Positions 1-8,865 of a stretch of DNA of 50,094 bases are shown here, one piece after another. Positions within the stretch are counted from its first letter, which is position 1, and each line of letters opens with the position of its first letter. Location: NCBI GenBank assembly GCA_910587865.1, contig CAJUNX010000030.1:1-50094 (forward strand), written 5' to 3'. Source of the DNA: an uncultured Roseburia sp. (GTDB taxonomy: Bacteria > Bacillota > Clostridia > Lachnospirales > Lachnospiraceae). The translations under genes and the position numbers were made by a program. The notes below the pieces were generated by a model. That model was not told where the DNA came from and did no database searches. It saw nothing but the letters and a program-made list of their open reading frames with translations.

Positions 1-277
1 TTAGTACCAAAAATCCTATGGCATTATTTCTGAATAGCCGCCTGTGCCGCTGTTAAATATTTTTTATCGCTCCCAATACAAGGCTCTGCCCCACCCCATT
101 CAAACCTTTTAACGATTCCTGCTATCGTTAAAAAGTGGTGCAAAATCAGAAAACGGAGCTGCTCCCTCGACAGAAAAAAGGCTCAAAAAGCGAAAAAACA
201 AAACTGCAGAACCCGTGAAATGCCTTGTTTTCAGGCATTTCCGCAATTCCGCATTGTATCAATTTCGTTGTTGCGAT
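1..277. other. Unidentified DNA replacing the 3' part of comM
   Basis: This stretch lies beyond the point (about 278) where the comM reading frame stops resembling its family. It is AT-richer than the adjoining gene. It contains a 10-bp perfect inverted repeat (TTTTAACGAT at 107-116, ATCGTTAAAA at 124-133, 7-nt loop) and a small hairpin, GCCTTGTTTTCAGGC, around 222-236. I see no convincing gene. It could be the end of an insertion sequence or another rearrangement whose remainder lies left of the window. I could not identify terminal inverted repeats or a transposase. Confidence 0.4.
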
Positions 278-1345
278 GTTCATCGCCGCCACCAGCATAA
301 AATCAGCCGGATACTCACAGCTTGCGGCAAACCGGACCAGCCGGACGCATTTCTCCTCCATCGGCTGGCGCAGGATCTCAAGCGTATTTTTCTGAAATTC
401 CGGAAGCTCATCCAGAAACAAAACCCCTTTGTGCGCCAGCGAGATCTCTCCCGGCTTCGGCCGCACGCCGCCCCCGGCGAGCCCCTGCGGCGTGATCGTG
501 TGATGCGGCGCACGGAACGGACGCACCACGGAGGAAAGCGATGCCGTCCGCTGATCATTTGCTGCACCGCCCTGTATAAAACGCCCGCTGACGCTGCAGA
601 TCCCGGCCAGCTCCATCTGCTCTTCTTTGGTCAGCGGCGGCAGGATCGACGGGATCCGTTTTGCCATCATCGTCTTTCCCGCTCCAGGCGGACCGATCAT
701 CAGCAGATTGTGCATCCCCGATACCGCGATCTCACAGGCTCGCTTTACCAGCTTCTGACCGCTGATCTCCGCAAAATCCGGCAGCTTTGGTGCCGTTGCT
801 TCTATATTAAATGGCTCTGTTCTGGTTCCCCGGGGATCGCCGCGGAGAAGATGAATCATCTCGTCAAGGCTCGTCACCCCGCAGACTCCGATCCCTTCTA
901 CAAGTGACGCTTCCGCCTCATTTCCCGCAGGAACGACACAGATGCGTTTTCCCTGCTCTTTTGCACCGGCCACCATCGGCAGAACGCCGGGCACCATCTT
1001 TACATCGCCGCCCAGTCCCACCTCGCCGGTAAAAAACATCTCCCCCAGTCCCTCTGCCGGCACATATCCGAGTGCCGCGAGCACGGCGGCAGCCACCGGC
1101 AGATCAAACGCAGAACCGGATTTGCGAATATCCGCCGGGGTAAAATTCACGGTGATCCTCTTTGGCGGAAGCACAATCCCGCAGTTGCGCAGCGCCGTGC
1201 GCACCCGCTCCTTCGCCTCCCTGACCTCGGAGGCCAGAAATCCGACCATCTCAAACACCGGCATCCCGTCACTCACATCCGCCTCGATGAAAACGGGAAT
1301 GCTGCGGATACCCGAAACAATCGCTGTCGATACAATACTATACAA
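146..1345 (-). pseudogene. comM: Truncated ComM/YifB-family Mg-chelatase-like AAA+ ATPase
   Basis: ComM/YifB proteins are AAA+ ATPases; in naturally competent bacteria ComM acts as a branch-migration helicase on incoming DNA. The start is a TTG at 1345 with a good ribosome site (AAAAGGAG) about 7 nt upstream. The N-terminal ChlI-like domain (from LYSIVSTAIVSGIRSIP) is intact, as are Walker A GPPGAGKT near residue 219 and Walker B LFLDELPEF near residue 310. The family normally continues LVAAMNPCPCGY; here the frame reads LVAAMN and then IATTKLIQCG, with no family resemblance, to a stop at 146. About 356 genuine residues are followed by some 43 foreign ones, against roughly 500 in the family. 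The sensor/C-terminal Mg-chelatase region is lost, so the product is very probably non-functional. Confidence 0.85.
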
Positions 1346-1479
1346 CGTATCACTCCTTTTTATTCCTGACTGACAAATTTGGAATACAACGGAACCTCCA
1401 GATAGAACGTCGAAGTGTAATCTGATCAAAAAGAAACGCCTGCACCGGACAGAATATCCGTGTGACAATCGCAGGAAAA

Positions 1480-1508
1480 ATTATAACACATCTTTTTTCC
1501 TTTGGGAA
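1480..1508 (-). promoter_or_regulatory. Putative sigma-A promoter of comM
   Basis: On the minus strand a perfect TATAAT (1480-1485) is preceded, after 17 bp, by TTCCCA (4/6 match to TTGACA) at 1503-1508. It would give comM a leader of about 130 nt. Just upstream is a tandem 12-bp repeat (AAAAAGAGAAGC, twice, about 1520-1545). The weak -35 lowers confidence. Confidence 0.4.
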
Positions 1509-1559
1509 TACTATTTTTTAAAGAGAAGCAAAAAGAGAAGCAAAAAAGAAGGCGCCCTC

Positions 1560-2192
1560 TCACGACACCTCCTCCGCAAAGCTTCTGCGCAGTTTCCCCA
1601 GCGCACGTTTTTCGATTCTGGAAACATAAGACCTTGAGATTTTCAGAACGGACGCAATTTCCCGCTGGGTCATCGGCCGCTTGTCAAACAGACCATAGCG
1701 ATTCACAATGATAAACAGCTCACGTCCGCTCAGCACCCGCGGCACCAGGGACAGAACTCTGCCGGTACACCGCTCGAGCTCTAACCGCTCCACGACGTCC
1801 GGCTCCTCGCTCTCCACGATATCAAGCAGGCTGATCTGATTTCCCTCTTTGTCCGTTCCGATCGGCTCATAGAGCGATACCTCCCGCGAGGTCTTCTTTC
1901 TTGCCCGGAAATGCATCAGCAGCTCGTTGTCGATGCAGCGGGCCGCATACGTTGCCAGACGGCTGCCGTAATCGTCTCTGTAGGTCGATATCGCCTTGAT
2001 CAGCCCGATCGTGCCGATCGAAATCAGATCCTCCATATCCTCGTCGGAATTCTGATACTTCTTTGCCACATGTGCCACCAGGCGCATATTTCTTAAAATG
2101 AGCTCTTTTCTCGCCTCGGGATCGCCGTCCCTGATTCTCTTCAGGCATTCATTTTCCTGTTCGGGGGTAAATGGAGATAAAAAAGTCTTCAA
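1560..2192 (-). CDS. sigK: Sporulation sigma factor, SigK type, without pro-sequence
   Basis: A 210-residue sigma-70 family protein. Region 2 reads NMRLVAHVAKKYQN, then EDLISIGTIGLIKAI and LATYAARCIDNELLMHFR. Region 4 ends TQREIASVLKISRSYVSRIEKRAL. These are signatures of the mother-cell factors SigE/SigK; KKTSREVSLYEPIGTDKEGN and the overall layout fit SigK best. SigK directs late mother-cell transcription, including coat genes. The start is a TTG at 2192 with AGGTG upstream. An in-frame TAG lies 12 codons upstream, so no hydrophobic pro-sequence like that of Bacillus pro-SigK can be encoded. The gene is also uninterrupted (no skin element). It lies 65 bp after the DUF5662 gene on the same strand. 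A SigE-like assignment is the main alternative. Confidence 0.85.
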   Translation of the reverse strand: MKTFLSPFTPEQENECLKRIRDGDPEARKELILRNMRLVAHVAKKYQNSDEDMEDLISIGTIGLIKAISTYRDDYGSRLATYAARCIDNELLMHFRARKKTSREVSLYEPIGTDKEGNQISLLDIVESEEPDVVERLELERCTGRVLSLVPRVLSGRELFIIVNRYGLFDKRPMTQREIASVLKISRSYVSRIEKRALGKLRRSFAEEVS

Positions 2193-2219
2193 AGCACACC
2201 TGAAAAGCGTTCTTGATAC

Positions 2220-2246
2220 ATTCTATGAACGGGTCAGGTTTCCCGT
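2220..2246 (-). promoter_or_regulatory. Candidate sigma-K/sigma-E promoter of sigK
   Basis: On the minus strand, GCAC is followed after 17 nt by CATAGAATG, close to the sigma-K consensus AC-N17-CATANNNTA. The same GCAC-N17-CATA layout occurs in front of cotJA at 18.8 kb in this window. It would make sigK autoregulated, as in Bacillus. Only the sequence match supports it. Confidence 0.4.
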
Positions 2247-2257
2247 GCTTTTCCCCT

Positions 2258-2863
2258 TTATTTTCCCGAAAGAAATACGAGCTTCATCCGCTCAAGCGCC
2301 GTTTTTTCGTAAGGGATCTTACCGGTGAGCAGCTTCTTGCGGATAAACCAGTTGGTGTATCCCTCTCCCCGCTCTGCGAGCATCACAAGAAGAAGCTCTA
2401 ACAGAGCCCTCGTATCGTCGTGGAGAATGTGGACCTCCTTTCCTTTGATATAATAGTCAAGCGCACTCCGGTCCGTGTATGTCTCCTTCTGATAATTCTT
2501 CGATGCGCAGACACGATCCACATACATTTCCACCACATAGCGGAGCGGCATCTTCATTCCGCAGATTCCTTTTTTCTGAAGCGGATCCGTCTCCGGCACT
2601 CCGTAGTCCAGCCAGTACTCCAGATGATGCCGGTTGCGCCCCTTGTGGTGCAGCCAGGCGGAGGAATATCCGCGGTCCGTCCGCTCGGCATTGTTCGGGC
2701 TCATCGTGCCCTGATAATACTTACAGCCGGGCAGAAATTCCGCCGGCATATATTTTGACAGGTCATGCAGCAGTCCCTGCCGCACAAGGCCCACCGCAAA
2801 GCACCCTTTCATCACCAGATATTTGTGACGGCTGATGGTGCAAAAATGCTTCCATATCTTCAT
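2258..2863 (-). CDS. DUF5662 family protein
   Basis: A 201-residue protein that I recognise as DUF5662, a family of unknown function common in Clostridia. It starts at ATG 2863, where ATGA overlaps the stop of the upstream GH13-like gene by 4 bp, so translation is probably coupled. The N-terminal part contains LVRQGLLHDLSKYMPAEF and a WLHHKGRNRHHLEYW block. The clustered His, Asp and Glu residues look like metal ligands of an HD-like helical fold, but that is an inference. No signal peptide or membrane segment is visible. A longer frame upstream runs through the GH13 gene in another frame and is not a plausible start. Confidence 0.8.
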   Translation of the reverse strand: MKIWKHFCTISRHKYLVMKGCFAVGLVRQGLLHDLSKYMPAEFLPGCKYYQGTMSPNNAERTDRGYSSAWLHHKGRNRHHLEYWLDYGVPETDPLQKKGICGMKMPLRYVVEMYVDRVCASKNYQKETYTDRSALDYYIKGKEVHILHDDTRALLELLLVMLAERGEGYTNWFIRKKLLTGKIPYEKTALERMKLVFLSGK

Positions 2864-4797
2864 GCTTTCAGCCTTTCCTTTCCCTGGCGCCGTCTCTTTG
2901 CCGCCCCGGCGGCTGCGGGGGATTCTTCGTTTTTCCTGCCGACCAGAATCACCACCGAGCGCCCTCTGATCGGTATCTGCGGCTCTCTCACCGCTTCCTC
3001 CTCTGGAAGAAACGGCTCTCTGCCCAGTGCGGTATCCATGCAAAGACACCACTGCCCGTTCTCCGGGAGCTTCGGAAGCGCCAGTCTCCCCGACGCCGTC
3101 TGAAAATTGTATCCGATATAGACAAAATCATCCGTGCCGCCGTCCGGGAGCTCCTCGTAGCTGCCGCAGTACATGACGCCGAAGGGCTGCATTCCGCCGG
3201 ATGGCGCCGCGGTCCAAGCGTTCTCGCCGTGATAGGACAGATCCGGAAATCCCTTCCGCAGAAAATCGCTCATCACCCTCGGCATCTCCGACGCAATCAC
3301 AGGGTGTTCCCGCCGGAATGCCGCCATGCGTGCGGTAAATTCCGTGAGCCATGCGTATTTCTGATTGCGCTTCCAGTTCACCCAGCCTGTCGGATTGTCC
3401 TGGCAGTAAGCGTTGTTGTTTCCGTCCTGGGAATTGCCCTGCTCGTCCCCCTCGAACAGCAGCGGAACCCCCTGTCCCGTCATCAGCACCGCGATCGCAT
3501 TGCGCAGCTGACGCTCCCGCGCCTCACGCACGCTCTTTTTCCCGGAACGCCCTTCCGCCCCGCAGTTGCTGCTCATATTCCATATCGTCCCGTCACGATT
3601 CTCCTCGCCGTTTGCCTCGTTGTGCTTTTCCTCGTAGGAAAAGAGATCCGCCAGCGTAAATCCGTTCTGATCCGCAATGTAATTGACGAATCCCAGCGTC
3701 CTGTGCTGCTTTCTCTGCTGGCAGGCAAACGCGCCGACATCACCGCCGATCTGGTTCAGCACCCCGCGCACCGGATACAGATACTCGTCGCTGCAGACAA
3801 ACAGATGCGGATAGCTGCTCTTTGCCTCAGAGATCCGGGAATCAAATCCGGTATAAAAAAGCTTCGTCCTCCGAAGCCACGGATCCTGCGCGAACAGCGT
3901 AACCGGCAGTCCCTCCCCCAGCAGATGAAACCCGTCCACATGATATTCGCTCATCCAGTAGCGCAGGATATCCAAAATCCGGCACTGATTTGTCAGCCCT
4001 TCCACATACAGCTCCATCACACACTCGATCCCCGCCGCATGCAGCTCCTTAATCAGTGTCTTAAACTCCCGCGCGGCGTCCTTTCCCGCCGCGTAGGAAG
4101 ATTTTACCGCAAAATAATTGCCCGGCGCATACCCCCAGTAATTCACCTTCGGCTCCGGGGCATCCTGCTCTGGCAGGATCCGGTCTCCCTCCTTCACCTC
4201 CCACTGCACATACTCCGGCAGCGCCGGCGTCTCCGGGAACATCCGCTCCTCAAATTCGTACACCGGCATAAATTCAATCGTCGTGACGCCCAGCTTTTTA
4301 AAATAAGGAATGTATGACCCGACTGCCTGAAAGCTTCCCCTCTCCCTTCCGCGAAGCCCGGCATCCATCGTAAAGCCGCGCACATGAAGCTTGTATATCA
4401 TCATCCGGCTGCGCGGCACTTCGGGCGGCATGTCCTCTCCCCAGTCAAATTCCGGCTGCGCATACCCGCCGCACACCAGACCGGACATCCGTTTCGGGTC
4501 ATTCCACCGCTCCCTTCCGATCACCCGCGTCGCGTACGGATCCGTCACAACCTTACCGTCCTTCTCATAATTATACTTAAGATGTCCCGCGCGCAGTCCC
4601 TGCACCAGCACGGAGCGCACCGCTCCCCTGCAGTAGCGTGCCGGCACCTGAATTGCCTGTGTGACCTCCATCTCCTTCCCATAAAGCAGAATCCGGCACT
4701 CTTCTTCCTTTTCCGCTTCAAATGTAAAAATAACTCCCTCCCCGTTTACCTGCATTCCGTACTGCCTGTAATTGCCTTCCTTTAACGTATACCTCAT
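2860..4797 (-). CDS. GlgX/isoamylase-like GH13 protein lacking catalytic residues
   Basis: A 645-residue protein with an N-terminal CBM48-like beta domain (about residues 1-110) and a GH13 barrel recognisable as the glycogen-debranching/isoamylase branch (for example FSYEEKHNEANGEENRDGT, NCGAEGRSG, VPLLFEGDEQGNSQDGNNNAY). All conserved GH13 sites that I can align are altered. Region I is VMELYVEG instead of DVVYNH. Region II is GFHLLGEG instead of GFRFDLAG, so the Asp nucleophile is Leu. Region IV is IADQNGF instead of TAHDGF, so both His and the stabilising Asp are gone. The stretch between the acid/base region and region IV is also short. It is therefore probably a pseudoenzyme that binds glycogen-like glucans or has a regulatory role. 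The start is ATG 4797 with AAGGTGG 8 nt upstream. It is cotranscribed with the DUF5662 gene. Confidence 0.8.
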   Translation of the reverse strand: MRYTLKEGNYRQYGMQVNGEGVIFTFEAEKEEECRILLYGKEMEVTQAIQVPARYCRGAVRSVLVQGLRAGHLKYNYEKDGKVVTDPYATRVIGRERWNDPKRMSGLVCGGYAQPEFDWGEDMPPEVPRSRMMIYKLHVRGFTMDAGLRGRERGSFQAVGSYIPYFKKLGVTTIEFMPVYEFEERMFPETPALPEYVQWEVKEGDRILPEQDAPEPKVNYWGYAPGNYFAVKSSYAAGKDAAREFKTLIKELHAAGIECVMELYVEGLTNQCRILDILRYWMSEYHVDGFHLLGEGLPVTLFAQDPWLRRTKLFYTGFDSRISEAKSSYPHLFVCSDEYLYPVRGVLNQIGGDVGAFACQQRKQHRTLGFVNYIADQNGFTLADLFSYEEKHNEANGEENRDGTIWNMSSNCGAEGRSGKKSVREARERQLRNAIAVLMTGQGVPLLFEGDEQGNSQDGNNNAYCQDNPTGWVNWKRNQKYAWLTEFTARMAAFRREHPVIASEMPRVMSDFLRKGFPDLSYHGENAWTAAPSGGMQPFGVMYCGSYEELPDGGTDDFVYIGYNFQTASGRLALPKLPENGQWCLCMDTALGREPFLPEEEAVREPQIPIRGRSVVILVGRKNEESPAAAGAAKRRRQGKERLKA

Positions 4798-4853
4798 GCT
4801 GTCATCCACCTTTGTAATCGCAATCAATCCATGTACATACAGTTTACGCATCT

Positions 4854-4882
4854 ATTATACAGTTCCATTCCGTCTTTGTATA
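4854..4882 (-). promoter_or_regulatory. Sigma-A promoter of the GH13-like gene
   Basis: On the minus strand TATACA (4877-4882) lies 17 bp from a perfect TATAAT (4854-4859), giving a leader of about 50 nt. It is divergent from the DUF1292 promoter. Confidence 0.55.
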
Positions 4883-4910
4883 GGTTTTTGTAATTTTTTC
4901 TGCAATTCCC

Positions 4911-4939
4911 TTGTCCTTCCGGCTGCTTTCTGCTATCAT
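4911..4939 (+). promoter_or_regulatory. Sigma-A promoter of the DUF1292 gene
   Basis: TTGTCC (4911-4916), 17-bp spacer, TATCAT (4934-4939). It lies about 110 bp upstream of the start codon at 5049. Confidence 0.5.
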
Positions 4940-5048
4940 AATACTGGCAGCAGAACGCGGGAGCAGGCGTCCTGTGACCGGCCGCGGGCAGTCTTTCCTG
5001 CCGCAGAACAGCGCCGGTATTATTTTGGGAAGAAAAGAGGTAAGGCAT

Positions 5049-5357
5049 ATGGCAGATAATCATCCGGGCGACGATACCGATATCTTAGTCACCCTTGATC
5101 TGGATGACGGAACACAGGCTGAATGTGAGATTCTCACCATTTTTTCGGTAGACGATCAGGACTATATCGTTCTTCTCCCGCAGAATGAGGCGGGCGAACC
5201 CAATGAGGAGGGCGAGGTCTACATCTACCGTTACTTTGAAGACGGTGAGGGAAACCCGTCCCTCGAGAATATTTTAGACGATGAGGAATACGAGCGCGTC
5301 GCCGACCGCTTCGACGAATGGCTCGACGAGTCCGAATTCGACGATATGGAGGAATAG
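5049..5357 (+). CDS. DUF1292 domain protein (YrzB family)
   Basis: A small acidic protein of 102 residues. The core reads EILTIFSVDDQDYIVLLP followed by EVYIYRYFEDGEGNPSLENI, typical of the DUF1292/YrzB family found in most Firmicutes; the function is unknown. In many Firmicutes it sits by yrvE/alaS/ruvX, but here it stands alone, convergent with a helicase gene. The start is ATG 5049 after AGAGGTAAGGC. Longer in-frame extensions upstream have no ribosome site. The C-terminus is a run of Asp and Glu. Confidence 0.9.
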   Translation: MADNHPGDDTDILVTLDLDDGTQAECEILTIFSVDDQDYIVLLPQNEAGEPNEEGEVYIYRYFEDGEGNPSLENILDDEEYERVADRFDEWLDESEFDDMEE

Positions 5358-5401
5358 GCAGATCAGACTGCCCGTTGTTTCCTGTTCGTTGTGCTGCCTG
5401 T

Positions 5402-7282
5402 CTATCGGCCGGCGCCCGTCCGTTTTGCGGACGGATCGGCAGGCTCCGGACAGCTGCATTGCGACTCCGTGATAAAACGCGAAATTTCTGCATCCTTCTG
5501 GCCGAACTGTCTGACCGAGAAGAGATGCAGATTTTTTTTCGCCCGCGTCATGCCGACATAAAACATCCGTCGTTCCTCCTCAATGTCCGCATCCAGAACG
5601 GCCTTTTTGTACGGCATCAGTCCCTCGTTGACATCGATCAGATAGACATTCTCGTATTCAAGACCTTTCGCACTGTGCAGCGTCGCTAAGGAGACGCACT
5701 CCTCCCCCTCGTGCCCGCGCTTTTTCGAGAGCGCTTCGAGTTCTTTCGTGTACGCCTCAATATGGTCATACCAGCCGTCAAAATCCTCAAAACCTTTCGC
5801 ACTCTCCTGCAGCTCGTCGAGCACCTCATAGAGGTCATCCGCACGGATCCTGCGGTAATCCGCATAATCCGCACAGAATTCGTCGTAGCCGATCCCTTTT
5901 CGTATGTAGTTGATTGCAGCGTACGGATTCATGCGGTGCAGACGCTTCAGATCCGCCTCAAGCTTTCGAATGCGCTCCGCCACCCAGGGCTGCTCCTCAA
6001 AATACCATTCCCACGCATCAAATGCCACGGTCTCCGCGTCGAGTGACTCCCTGGTGATGTAGCGCTTCGGACGGTTCATGATCTTTAAAAAATCCCTCCG
6101 CTCCCGGCTTCCCTGCGCGATCCGCAGATAGGCGAGCAGATCTTTCGCGATCCAGTGCTCATAGAGATTCGGAATCCGGTCTTTTGTCCGAAACGGAATG
6201 TTGTATTCTAAGAGCTGTTCCATCAGAAGCCGCGGCTGCGTGTGCGTGCGGAAGAGCACGGCAAAATCCTCGTAGCTGCCACCGCGCTCCCGGTGCTCTG
6301 CAATGTCGCGGATGATTCTTAAATTTTCCCTGCGCTGATCCTCAAACACGGCATACTCTACCTCCGTCGCCTTCTCTTTGGCCGCCTGAATGTTTTTCTG
6401 AAAACGCTCTTTGTTGTGTCCGATCAGATTGAGCGACCGGCTCACAATATTCGCCTGTGAACGATAATTGATGTCGAGCAGTACCGTCCGCGCCTCCGGG
6501 TAATCATCGGTAAAATGCAGCATCAGCTCCGGCTTCGCGCCGCGAAACCGGTAGATGGACTGATCGTCGTCCCCGACCACAAACAGGTTCCGCCGCTCCC
6601 CTGCCAGAAGCTTTATGATGTCAAACTGCAGTTTATTGATATCCTGAAATTCGTCGATCAGGATGTAGCGGTATTTATTCTGCCAGGCCGACAGAATATC
6701 CTTCCTCTCCGAGAGCAGCTCCCAGGTGTAGACGAGCATGTCCTCAAAATCAATCAGACGATGTTTGTAGAGGTACTCGTGATACTCGCTGTAGATCCGG
6801 CGGAACACTTCTTCCGCACAGTTGATCGAATAATAGTTTGCCAGATCGATCCCGGAATTTTTTACCAGCCCGATCTCCCCGAGCACGGAGCCGATAAATT
6901 CCGATTCATCCTCATACTCGAGACTAAGCTTTCCGATGATCGCGCGCATGCAGGAAAGACGCTGATCCTCGCGGACGATATTTTCCGCGCTGTAATGATA
7001 CGCATGCTTTAAAATGGAAAAAAAGACCGCGTGAAAGGTTCCGAAGGTCACAGGCGGCGCCTCGTTTCCCATCAGCCCCAGGAAGCGCTGCTTCATCTCG
7101 ACGGCTGCGGCTTTTGTAAATGTGATGACCAGAATATGGGAGGGATTGATCTGACAGTCGCGGATTAAGTGCTTCGTCCGCTCCGTGATCACGCGGGTCT
7201 TCCCGGAACCGGGACCCGCAAGGACAAGCATGGGACCATCCTGATGCAGGATGGCCTCACGCTGAGATGGGTTAAAGCTCAT
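5402..7282 (-). CDS. UvrD/PcrA-type superfamily 1 DNA helicase
   Basis: A 626-residue ATP-dependent 3'-5' helicase of the UvrD/Rep group. Visible motifs: Q-motif NPSQREAI, motif I GPGSGKTRV (near residue 25), Ia TFTKAAAVEMK, II LIDEFQDIN, III GDDDQSIYRFRG, IV INYRSQ, V TLHSAKGLEYENVYLIDV and VI VGMTRAKKNLH. It is shorter than PcrA (about 740 residues) and lacks the usual long C-terminal tail, so it is probably an accessory repair helicase and not the housekeeping PcrA. It follows gltX by 51 bp on the same strand and converges with the DUF1292 gene. Confidence 0.9.
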   Translation of the reverse strand: MSFNPSQREAILHQDGPMLVLAGPGSGKTRVITERTKHLIRDCQINPSHILVITFTKAAAVEMKQRFLGLMGNEAPPVTFGTFHAVFFSILKHAYHYSAENIVREDQRLSCMRAIIGKLSLEYEDESEFIGSVLGEIGLVKNSGIDLANYYSINCAEEVFRRIYSEYHEYLYKHRLIDFEDMLVYTWELLSERKDILSAWQNKYRYILIDEFQDINKLQFDIIKLLAGERRNLFVVGDDDQSIYRFRGAKPELMLHFTDDYPEARTVLLDINYRSQANIVSRSLNLIGHNKERFQKNIQAAKEKATEVEYAVFEDQRRENLRIIRDIAEHRERGGSYEDFAVLFRTHTQPRLLMEQLLEYNIPFRTKDRIPNLYEHWIAKDLLAYLRIAQGSRERRDFLKIMNRPKRYITRESLDAETVAFDAWEWYFEEQPWVAERIRKLEADLKRLHRMNPYAAINYIRKGIGYDEFCADYADYRRIRADDLYEVLDELQESAKGFEDFDGWYDHIEAYTKELEALSKKRGHEGEECVSLATLHSAKGLEYENVYLIDVNEGLMPYKKAVLDADIEEERRMFYVGMTRAKKNLHLFSVRQFGQKDAEISRFITESQCSCPEPADPSAKRTGAGR

Positions 7283-7333
7283 AGGTTACCTCACTAAACC
7301 ATACTTACAGACTCTTTTACAGATGCGAAACGG

Positions 7334-8797
7334 TCATACATTCCCGCCAAGCTTCGCAATCCCCGCTTTGATCCGGGCGATGGACTCGTCTTTTCCGAGC
7401 AGCTCCATCAGCTCGGTCGCACCGCCCGGCGTCATCTGCTTTCCGGAAACCGCCGTGCGCAGCGGCCACATCACATAACCGTTTTTCACGCCCTTTTCTG
7501 CAACATATCCGCCGAGCAGCGCGTAGAGCGCATCGTTGCTGTAGTCCTCCTGCGCCTCGAGAAGCGGGAGTACGTCGCAGAGTACCGCAAGCGATGTCTC
7601 CGCCGTCGTCTTCATCTTTTTGTGCGTGTACATCGCCGCATCATATTCCGGCAGCGCCTCAAAGAAATCGATGTGCTCCGCGATGTCCGGAAAGATCTCA
7701 ATGCGCGTCTGCACCATGGCTGCGATTTTTTTCAGATCCAGATCCCGGTGAATCACCGCACGAAGATACGGCTCCGCCAGCTCGAAAAAGCGCTCGGGAT
7801 CCATGGCCTTTAAGTACTCGCCGTTCATCCACTTTAACTTCGTGTAGTCAAATACCGCGGGAGATTTGCTGATCCTGCGGTAATCGAACTGTTCGATCAG
7901 CTCGTCCAGCGTAAAGATCTCACGGTTCTCCTCCGGACTCCAGCCGAGCAGCGCGATATAGTTGACGACCGCCTCCGGCAGAAAGCCCTGCTCGAGCAGA
8001 TCCTCGAAGGAGGAATGCCCGCTCCGCTTCGAGAGCTTCTTGTGGGTTTCATCCGTGATCAGCGGCAGGTGGATATACACCGGCGATTCCCAGCCGAATG
8101 CATCGTAAAGCCTTTGGTATTTCGGCGCGGAGGAGAGATACTCGTTCCCTCTGACTACATGTGTAATATTCATCGTGTGATCGTCGACGACATTGGCAAA
8201 GTTGTAGGTCGGATATCCGTCGGACTTGATCAGGATCATGTCGTCGAGCTCCGCGTTTTCCACTGTGATATCCCCGTAAAGCTCGTCGTGAAAGGTCGTC
8301 GTACCTTCATTCGGAATATTCTGACGGATCACAAACGGAACGCCGGCGGCAAGCTTCTCCTCCACCTCGGCTCTGCTCAGACCAAGGCAGTGCTTGTCGT
8401 AGAGCATGATCTCTTTGCCCTCGACCACTTCCGTCCGAAGGCTCTCAAGCCGCTCCTTATCGCAGAAGCAGTAATATGCCTCGCCCTTTTCCACCAGCTT
8501 CTTCGCATATTCCATATAAATACCGGTCTTCATGCGCTCGCTCTGCACGTACGGGCCGAAGCCTCCGTCTTTGTCCGGTCCCTCGTCATGCAAAAGCCCC
8601 GCTGTCTCTAAGGTGCGGTAAATGATATCCACCGCGCCCTCCACATAACGCTCCTGATCCGTGTCCTCAATGCGGAGCAGAAACGCGCCGCCCTCATGCT
8701 TCGCTATCAGAAATTCATACAGCGCAGAACGCAGATTTCCCACATGCATCCGGCCGGTCGGACTCGGCGCATATCTTGTCCTGATCGTTTCACTCAT
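7334..8797 (-). CDS. gltX: Glutamate--tRNA ligase
   Basis: Class I aminoacyl-tRNA synthetase of 487 residues that charges tRNA-Glu (and often tRNA-Gln in Firmicutes lacking GlnRS). The N-terminus has RYAPSPTGRMHVGN, the HIGH-type motif, and RIEDTDQERY. The KMSKS-type loop is KLSKRSGH near residue 250. The C-terminal anticodon-binding helical domain is complete. The start is ATG 8797 with AGGAG upstream. It is followed by the helicase gene in a probable two-gene unit. No clear sigma-A promoter was found in the short gap upstream, which ends in a 95-bp repeat. Confidence 0.95.
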   Translation of the reverse strand: MSETIRTRYAPSPTGRMHVGNLRSALYEFLIAKHEGGAFLLRIEDTDQERYVEGAVDIIYRTLETAGLLHDEGPDKDGGFGPYVQSERMKTGIYMEYAKKLVEKGEAYYCFCDKERLESLRTEVVEGKEIMLYDKHCLGLSRAEVEEKLAAGVPFVIRQNIPNEGTTTFHDELYGDITVENAELDDMILIKSDGYPTYNFANVVDDHTMNITHVVRGNEYLSSAPKYQRLYDAFGWESPVYIHLPLITDETHKKLSKRSGHSSFEDLLEQGFLPEAVVNYIALLGWSPEENREIFTLDELIEQFDYRRISKSPAVFDYTKLKWMNGEYLKAMDPERFFELAEPYLRAVIHRDLDLKKIAAMVQTRIEIFPDIAEHIDFFEALPEYDAAMYTHKKMKTTAETSLAVLCDVLPLLEAQEDYSNDALYALLGGYVAEKGVKNGYVMWPLRTAVSGKQMTPGGATELMELLGKDESIARIKAGIAKLGGNV

Positions 8798-8865
8798 CTT
8801 CTTCTCCTCACTTCTCTTTTTCTGTCCTCACTCATTCGTCACAGTCCCGGGCGGTGCATTCCGCA

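Noticed and set aside
1..280. Group II intron as the cause of the comM interruption
   Set aside because: The sequence at the junction does not begin with the GTGYG expected at an intron 5' end, and no maturase or domain V hairpin is visible.
215..907. Plus-strand reading frame of 230 codons opposite comM
   Set aside because: It is a shadow of the comM frame on the other strand with biased Arg/His composition and no ribosome site. The same applies to the many frames opposite gltX, DUF5717, fprA and others.
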